Positions 59,822 through 64,000 of a DNA stretch of 64,000 nt are shown piece after piece. Every line of letters starts with the position of its first letter. Position 1 is the first letter of the stretch. Both the position numbers and the translations under genes were made by a program. The notes beneath the pieces are model-generated. The model was not told where the DNA came from and searched no databases. It worked only from the letters and a program-made list of their open reading frames with translations. The stretch comes from Gammaproteobacteria bacterium. GTDB lineage: Bacteria; Pseudomonadota; Gammaproteobacteria; Pseudomonadales; Azotimanducaceae. The stretch is taken from assembly GCA_002684495.1 (NCBI GenBank), contig NYVG01000015.1, positions 255,138 through 319,137 of the forward strand, read 5' to 3'.

Positions 59822-61075
59822 ATGAACACTACTGTACTTCCCAACATGCTCGACCGCGACCCAGCCACCATGCCGCTGGAAGAGATTGATATCAGTTATA
59901 TCGACTTATGGAAAAACGATGCCAAGTGGCCCTTTTTCAAGCGCCTGCGGGACGAAGCGCCTGTGCACTATTGCCGAAACAGCGAATACGGCGCGTTTTG
60001 GTCGATCACGCGCTTCGAAGACATCATGGAAGTAGAGAAAAACTGGGAAATATTCTCTTCCTACCCACGAATTTCGATCGGCGATCCGGTAGAGGGCAGC
60101 ACGTTCTCCACACCAACCTTTATCGCTATGGATCCTCCTAACCACGACGACCAGCGTAAAACTGTGCAGGGTGCAGTGGCACCACAAAACCTCAAAGAAC
60201 TGGAGGCGACCATTCGCAGCCGCGCGGCACAAATCCTCGACGACCTACCCTTGGGCGAAACCTTTAACTGGGTAGATCGGGTATCAATCGAATTGACCAC
60301 GCAAATGCTGGCAACGTTATTTGATTTTCCATTCGAAGACCGCAGCAAACTCACGCGCTGGTCGGATATTGTTTTTGCACGCCTAGGCGAGGGCATTATT
60401 GAGAGCCATGAACAACGCCAAGAAGAGCTAATGGAGTGCCTCGCCTACTTCACCCGCTTATGGAAAGAACGCGAAGATAATCCCGTAGGCAATGACTTTA
60501 TTTCTATGATGATTCGCGGTGACGCAACGCGCGATCTGTCGCCTCAGGAATATTTAGGCAATATTCTTTTGCTGATCGTTGGTGGCAACGACACCACCCG
60601 AAACTCTATATCCGGCGGGGTTCTAGCCCTCAATCAGAATCCCCAAGAATACCAAAAACTGCGCGACAACCCCGCCGTTATTCCCAACATGGTGTCAGAG
60701 ATTATCCGCTGGGTTACCCCCCTCGCTCACATGCGTCGCACCGTAACCAACGACTATGAATTTAGGGGCCAACAGATGAAAGCCGGTGACAAGGTCATTA
60801 TGTGGTACGCATCGGGCAACCGTGACGAGCGCAGCATTAAAGATCCTGAAAAGTTTCTTGTCGATCGCGAACGCGCGCGTAACCATATTTCTTTCGGCTT
60901 CGGTCTACACCGCTGCATGGGCAATCGTATGGCGGAAATGCAACTCCGAGTGCTGTGGGAAGAAATCCAACAGCGTTTTGAGCGTATCGAAGTAATGGGT
61001 CCAGAAGTACGCACGCCGTCGTGTTTTGTGCACGGCTATACCGACCTTCCGGTACGCCTGCACGCCAAGGCCTAA
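59822..61075 (+). CDS. Cytochrome P450, CYP153-like
   Basis: The product is 417 residues from the ATG at 59822. The heme ligand is Cys365 in FGFGLHRCMG, the I-helix is GGNDTT (254-259) and the ExxR is EIIR (293-296). FFKRLRDEAPVHY, ITRFEDI, FIAMDPPNHDDQRKTVQG, LLIVGGNDTTRN and VIMWYASGNRDER match the CYP153 alkane hydroxylases closely as I recall them. These soluble P450s hydroxylate a terminal carbon of alkanes or other aliphatic or terpenoid chains. They need a ferredoxin and reductase, which are not in the window. It shares a promoter with the CoA-transferase gene under operator copy 2. Confidence 0.9.
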   Translation: MNTTVLPNMLDRDPATMPLEEIDISYIDLWKNDAKWPFFKRLRDEAPVHYCRNSEYGAFWSITRFEDIMEVEKNWEIFSSYPRISIGDPVEGSTFSTPTFIAMDPPNHDDQRKTVQGAVAPQNLKELEATIRSRAAQILDDLPLGETFNWVDRVSIELTTQMLATLFDFPFEDRSKLTRWSDIVFARLGEGIIESHEQRQEELMECLAYFTRLWKEREDNPVGNDFISMMIRGDATRDLSPQEYLGNILLLIVGGNDTTRNSISGGVLALNQNPQEYQKLRDNPAVIPNMVSEIIRWVTPLAHMRRTVTNDYEFRGQQMKAGDKVIMWYASGNRDERSIKDPEKFLVDRERARNHISFGFGLHRCMGNRMAEMQLRVLWEEIQQRFERIEVMGPEVRTPSCFVHGYTDLPVRLHAKA

Positions 61076-61080
61076 CGCAT

Positions 61081-62058
61081 CTAGAAAGGCTCCGGCTCGC
61101 CAAACATTGGCCCCTTCATAATCGAACTAGGGGCCATGCCGGGCCGGCGCTCCCAAGCGTCGCTGTTATCCAAGGTCAGCGCCTGCATATTTTCGTGCCG
61201 CTCGCGCATGATGGCTACGCCATCGAACGGCAAATCATGGTCCACGTAGGGCCGCACATTGTCCGTGACCATATAAAAATGGCCTGCCTTGATGTGCTCA
61301 AAGACCTGGATCGCATGTCGCTCTGGAGTCATAGCCAAGCGAAAGCCACCAGCGCCAAGGGCTTCCACCTCATCTGCAGAGGATTCGCCGTCTTGCACGC
61401 GTTGGTTGACCACACTGGTTTTGTCTAGGGCAGAAGCAACAATACACGGACACAGCACATGCACTCGAATCTGTGGTGACTTTCGCGCCAGCTCAAAGGA
61501 TAACGCCTCGCAAGTGGCCACCACCGCGTGCTTGCTGGCCTGATACGACGCACCACCGTTATCACCACGCACCAATCCGCCCACGGATGCGGTGGCCGAA
61601 AAAATCGACTCAGATTCCTGGGCCTGCAACAACGGAATAAAGGCGTGCATGGTGTTCACCACACCCATGACATTGACCCGCAGTGTGGTTTCCCACTCCT
61701 GCGCAGTGCTGTTCATAATCCTGTGGGAGAACATAACACCGGCATTCGCGAACACAGCACCGATCGCCTTACCCGGCAGTAAATCAGCAATTCGAGCAGC
61801 CACAGTAGCCAGTTGGTCTGACTCAGTAACATCACAAGCCAAGCCATGACATTGGACTTGGGGGTACAGTTGACGTAATCGTTGCTCGGCCTCACGAACC
61901 AGCTTTTCATGCAGATCAAGTACGATCACATGCATACCCAATTCACCAGCCGCATGGCAACACAGGCCCCAGCCGATGCCATGATTACCCGCACCAGTGA
62001 CTACCGCAACGCGGTCGCGCAACTGGCATAGCTCCATCGGACCTTGCTGTTTACTCAT
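61081..62058 (-). CDS. Short-chain dehydrogenase/reductase (extended C-terminus)
   Basis: The 325-residue product has the ribosome site GGAGTCAA before the ATG. The Rossmann motif is TGAGNHGIGWGLCCHAAG. The catalytic set is ATASVGGLVRGDNGGASYQASKHAV, with Tyr and Lys in YQASK. The C-terminal 80 residues are longer than a standard SDR (CPCIVASALDKTSVVNQRV and GAGGFRLAMTPERHAIQVFEHI), as in many SDRs of the RhlG-like or steroid-type groups. It follows the SDR at 62087-62914 by 28 bases on the same strand. Both may oxidise products of the P450 (inference). Confidence 0.88.
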   Translation of the reverse strand: MSKQQGPMELCQLRDRVAVVTGAGNHGIGWGLCCHAAGELGMHVIVLDLHEKLVREAEQRLRQLYPQVQCHGLACDVTESDQLATVAARIADLLPGKAIGAVFANAGVMFSHRIMNSTAQEWETTLRVNVMGVVNTMHAFIPLLQAQESESIFSATASVGGLVRGDNGGASYQASKHAVVATCEALSFELARKSPQIRVHVLCPCIVASALDKTSVVNQRVQDGESSADEVEALGAGGFRLAMTPERHAIQVFEHIKAGHFYMVTDNVRPYVDHDLPFDGVAIMRERHENMQALTLDNSDAWERRPGMAPSSIMKGPMFGEPEPF

Positions 62059-62086
62059 TTGACTCCCCTCTTCACCACGTCAATTT

Positions 62087-62914
62087 TTAGTGCGCTACAT
62101 CAAAGGATTTGGGTGGTCGCACGACAATATCTGCAATATTAACGTGAATCGGCTGGGTCACCGCGTACATGACAGCATTCGCCACATCCTGGGGATTACC
62201 CAGTAGCTGTTGCATGTTGTTTGCTAGCGCTTCAAGAGTTTCTGGTGCCAGATGTCCACCGGGTGCGGCGTCAGCATCAATTCCCGCCATCTTCAACATA
62301 GTCTCAGAAAACTCCACATCGAAGTTACGCGCAAAATTGGTGGCAATCGCACCGGGCATTACATTTGTTATGCGAATCGAATCCTGCTCTAACTCATCCC
62401 GCAAACTGGCGGAAATCACATTCACCGCGTGCTTGGTCGCGGCGTAGACCCCACCGTTAGGACGTTGTGCCACCACCGAGGAAATGTTCACAATTTGACC
62501 TTCCGCGTTGCAGGCGCGCATGGCACGCACTGCCGCCTGACAACCCACCAGCAATGCCAGAACATTTGTATCGAACATGGTACGCCAATGCTCCGGATCA
62601 CCCTCTAAGATTGAGCCGCTATACGATAAGCCAGCGTTGTTCACCATAATGTCCAGTTGGCCGGTTTCAGCAACCGCTTGATCAACCAAACCTTGCAAGA
62701 CGCCTGGCTGGGTCACATCCCCAATCGCCACTGATGCTTGCCCCCCTCGATCGACAATCTGCGTCGCACAATTCTGCATAGCCTCGGCGGTACGCCCACC
62801 CAAAAACACATGGGCGCCTGCAGCACCCAATTGTGCCGCTATGGCACGACCGATACCGCTCGATGCGCCAGTTACGATGGCTGTTTTTCCCGCCAGCCCC
62901 TTCGGATTGCCCAT
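62087..62914 (-). CDS. Short-chain dehydrogenase/reductase
   Basis: The 275-residue product has the Rossmann motif TGASSGIGRAIA, NNAG, and ISSVVAQRPNGGVYAATKHAV with catalytic Tyr and Lys in YAATK. It belongs to the classical SDR group with NADP-preferring basic residues (GGRTAE) after beta-2. It is divergent from the TetR gene across operator copy 3 and precedes a second SDR gene. A likely role is reversible oxidation of an alcohol or aldehyde made in the CoA pathway. Confidence 0.9.
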   Translation of the reverse strand: MGNPKGLAGKTAIVTGASSGIGRAIAAQLGAAGAHVFLGGRTAEAMQNCATQIVDRGGQASVAIGDVTQPGVLQGLVDQAVAETGQLDIMVNNAGLSYSGSILEGDPEHWRTMFDTNVLALLVGCQAAVRAMRACNAEGQIVNISSVVAQRPNGGVYAATKHAVNVISASLRDELEQDSIRITNVMPGAIATNFARNFDVEFSETMLKMAGIDADAAPGGHLAPETLEALANNMQQLLGNPQDVANAVMYAVTQPIHVNIADIVVRPPKSFDVAH

Positions 62915-62942
62915 ATTACGAAACTCCTATTTTTATTTCGTT

Positions 62943-62968
62943 TTGACATTTATTGTATTATTTGTCAA
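62943..62968. promoter_or_regulatory. Palindromic operator TTGACA-N14-TGTCAA, copy 3
   Basis: TTGACA (62943-62948) and TGTCAA (62963-62968) with a 14-base spacer, between the divergent SDR (62914) and TetR (63026) genes. Autoregulation of TetR-type genes through such a site is common. The other two copies control the remaining genes of the cluster. Confidence 0.75.
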
Positions 62969-63025
62969 TTCACATCTGCACCCAGAGTCAGGCACCAACC
63001 CAAAATCGGAGAGGGTTCGACAGCA

Positions 63026-63634
63026 ATGCGTGCTTTTGTAAAAATGCCCACTATGAGCAAAGACAAAAAACGCGACGCAATTCTTGAGGCAGCTTATCGA
63101 CAGTTCAGCCACTACAGTTTTCGCAAAACCTCGATGGAGGACATTGCTCAGGCTGCGGGCATCTCACGGGCCTCCATTTATTCCTATTTTCAGAATAAAG
63201 ACGACATCTTTCGCAACGTATCGATCCAGTTGCATGACCAGGCTGAACAAATGGCTCAAGCCAGCCTAGAAAGTAGCGGCAACGACATCACCAGCCGCAT
63301 CGAAGGAGCACTGCTTGCCCGCCACGGCCCGTTTCAAAAAGTCGCTACTGAATCGACCTACGGCACCGAAATTTACGATGAGCACCACCGCCTTTGCAGT
63401 GACATCGTTAGTGACGCCAACAGGAAATTCCTAAAATCACTGACCGAAGCCCTGAACAACGCCGTTCGCAATAACGAGATTGATTTGCAATGCGCCGGAC
63501 TGAGTACGGAAGCAGCTGCAGAGTTAATTAATTTTGGCGCCAGCGGCCTCAAGCAAGGCGCCAAAGATCTCTCCAGCTTTGAGCGCCGGATTAAAAGTTT
63601 TGCGCGATTGTTCGTCCAAGCATGCCGCCCTTGA
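63026..63634 (+). CDS. TetR-family transcriptional regulator
   Basis: The product is 202 residues from the ATG at 63026, with a GGAGAGG about 13 bases upstream; ATGs at 63044 and 63053 are alternatives, and the much longer open frame back to 62738 overlaps the operator and the divergent SDR and is rejected. The DNA-binding domain is RDAILEAAYRQFSHYSFRKTSMEDIAQAAGISRASIYSYFQNKDDIF (about residues 16-62). The C-terminal ligand domain is unremarkable. The binding site is predicted to be the TTGACA-N14-TGTCAA operator found next to this gene and at two more promoters. The ligand could be a CoA-ester or the P450 substrate. Confidence 0.9.
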   Translation: MRAFVKMPTMSKDKKRDAILEAAYRQFSHYSFRKTSMEDIAQAAGISRASIYSYFQNKDDIFRNVSIQLHDQAEQMAQASLESSGNDITSRIEGALLARHGPFQKVATESTYGTEIYDEHHRLCSDIVSDANRKFLKSLTEALNNAVRNNEIDLQCAGLSTEAAAELINFGASGLKQGAKDLSSFERRIKSFARLFVQACRP

Positions 63635-63781
63635 TCAGGAAAGCAGACCTAAAACACCCATCCCCACCCCAATAGAGCTGGCGATATCCCACCTTTAGCC
63701 GTTAAGCTGCTAGCGGCTGAAACGGGGAACACCATCTCTAAAGCAACTACGAGAACTGAAAACGGTCAGCGCAAGCTTCCT

Positions 63782-64000
63782 TTGACCACAAAATTGGCGT
63801 TTGGCATCGGCGCGTCCGGTGAAGCCATCTATTTGGGCCTATCTAACGCATTCATAGTTATTTTCTATAACCAAGTCATTGGCCTAAATAATGCTTTAAT
63901 CGGTTTGGCAGTAATGTTGGCCATGATCGGTGATGCTGTGAGCGATCCGTTGGTGGGCATTGTTTCTGACCGTTGGCGCTCGCGCCTGGGCAGGCGACAT
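63782..64000 (+). CDS. GPH-type sodium/sugar symporter (partial, start unclear)
   Basis: The frame is open to the window edge and reads LTTKLAFGIGASGEAIYLGL, FIVIFYNQVIGLNNALIGLAVMLAMIGDAVSDPLVG and DRWRSRLGRRH. This is the start of a GPH (glycoside-pentoside-hexuronide) symporter: the conserved motif is DAVSDPLVG followed by SDRWRSRLGRR. There is no ATG or GTG in frame between the stop at 63650 and the domain; TTG 63782 is the first usual start. The preceding RKLPL would be lost with that choice. A rare start (for example ATC 63734) or a sequencing or frameshift problem is possible. Confidence 0.6.
   Translation, partial: MTTKLAFGIGASGEAIYLGLSNAFIVIFYNQVIGLNNALIGLAVMLAMIGDAVSDPLVGIVSDRWRSRLGRRH

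Noticed and set aside
62059..62083. TTGACT-N13-CGTCAA near the start of the SDR gene at 62058, similar to the three operators
   Set aside because: The spacer is 13, the half-sites have mismatches, it includes the ribosome site of the gene, and only 28 bases separate this gene from its upstream neighbour, so no promoter is needed.
62738..63025. Long N-terminal extension of the TetR reading frame
   Set aside because: It overlaps the divergent SDR gene and the operator, lacks a ribosome site, and the extra residues have no resemblance to TetR proteins.
63697..63718. Hairpin (AGCCG stem) after the TetR gene as a terminator
   Set aside because: There is no T-run and the stem includes a wobble pair; it may also be part of the leader of the symporter gene.
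1..64000. tRNA, rRNA, CRISPR, insertion-sequence or phage elements
   Set aside because: I looked for T-loop-like motifs, repeat arrays and transposase-like frames and saw none that could be supported.

Overview
The window reads as chromosomal DNA of a gammaproteobacterium with the gene set of a marine, lipid- and organic-acid-using heterotroph (inference; a Halieaceae/Spongiibacteraceae-like member of the Pseudomonadales would fit). Grounds are DbpA with its RNA-binding tail, an L16-arginine-hydroxylase-type cupin, an FbpABC iron importer, classical 19-bp Fur boxes, and an unusual density of CoA-transferases, short-chain dehydrogenases (SDRs), VOC-fold proteins and acyl-CoA enzymes. Genes are tightly packed on both strands. 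I see no rRNA, tRNA, CRISPR array, insertion sequence or phage gene.

Layout. 0-7.3 kb: partial Eis-type acetyltransferase, secreted protein, NIPSNAP protein, nitronate monooxygenase-thiolase pair, serine/threonine dehydratase-like enzyme, YghU-type glutathione enzyme, DUF2807 protein. 7.4-11.3 kb: operon of a lipoprotein penicillin-acylase-family hydrolase, a tandem thioredoxin-fold isomerase and an ABM monooxygenase. 11.6-14.6 kb: two convergent DEAD-box helicases. 14.7-17.7 kb: DNA-repair operon (hypothetical, DUF2256, Nei, bacterial photolyase). 17.8-22.2 kb: split FbpB / FbpC-FbpA iron importer with a Fur box, then DoxX. 22.2-28.2 kb: CoA-transferase, SDR, TesB thioesterase, two related small membrane proteins followed by a 41-residue microprotein, and a sodium:solute symporter overlapping a 67-residue membrane protein. 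28.2-42.3 kb: GST, shikimate-kinase-like protein, GH2 glycosidase, YeiH, RoxA-type hydroxylase, D-aminoacylase family, methyltransferase, Baeyer-Villiger-type monooxygenase, beta-propeller lipoprotein, alpha/beta hydrolase, VOC protein.

42.4-51.7 kb is a catabolic-looking stretch with two strong Fur boxes (43026-43044 and 46224-46242). They sit in front of a LysE exporter / GST-like divergent pair and a second tandem thioredoxin-fold isomerase. TauD dioxygenase, VOC, acyl-CoA synthetase, haloalkane dehalogenase and an EthD-like protein follow.

51.7-63.6 kb appears to be one regulon. A TetR-family gene (63026) lies beside a palindromic operator, TTGACA-N14-TGTCAA. The same element with the same 14-base spacer occurs in the divergent promoter between the flavin monooxygenase operon and the acyl-CoA dehydrogenase gene, and with one mismatch in front of the CoA-transferase/P450 genes. 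The P450 resembles the CYP153 alkane hydroxylase family. Together the genes could take up a compound, oxidise it (P450, flavoprotein monooxygenase, SDRs), activate it by CoA transfer and start beta-oxidation. The substrate cannot be told from sequence. This regulon is the best candidate for an undescribed system here. The window ends in a truncated GPH-type symporter gene that has no obvious start codon.
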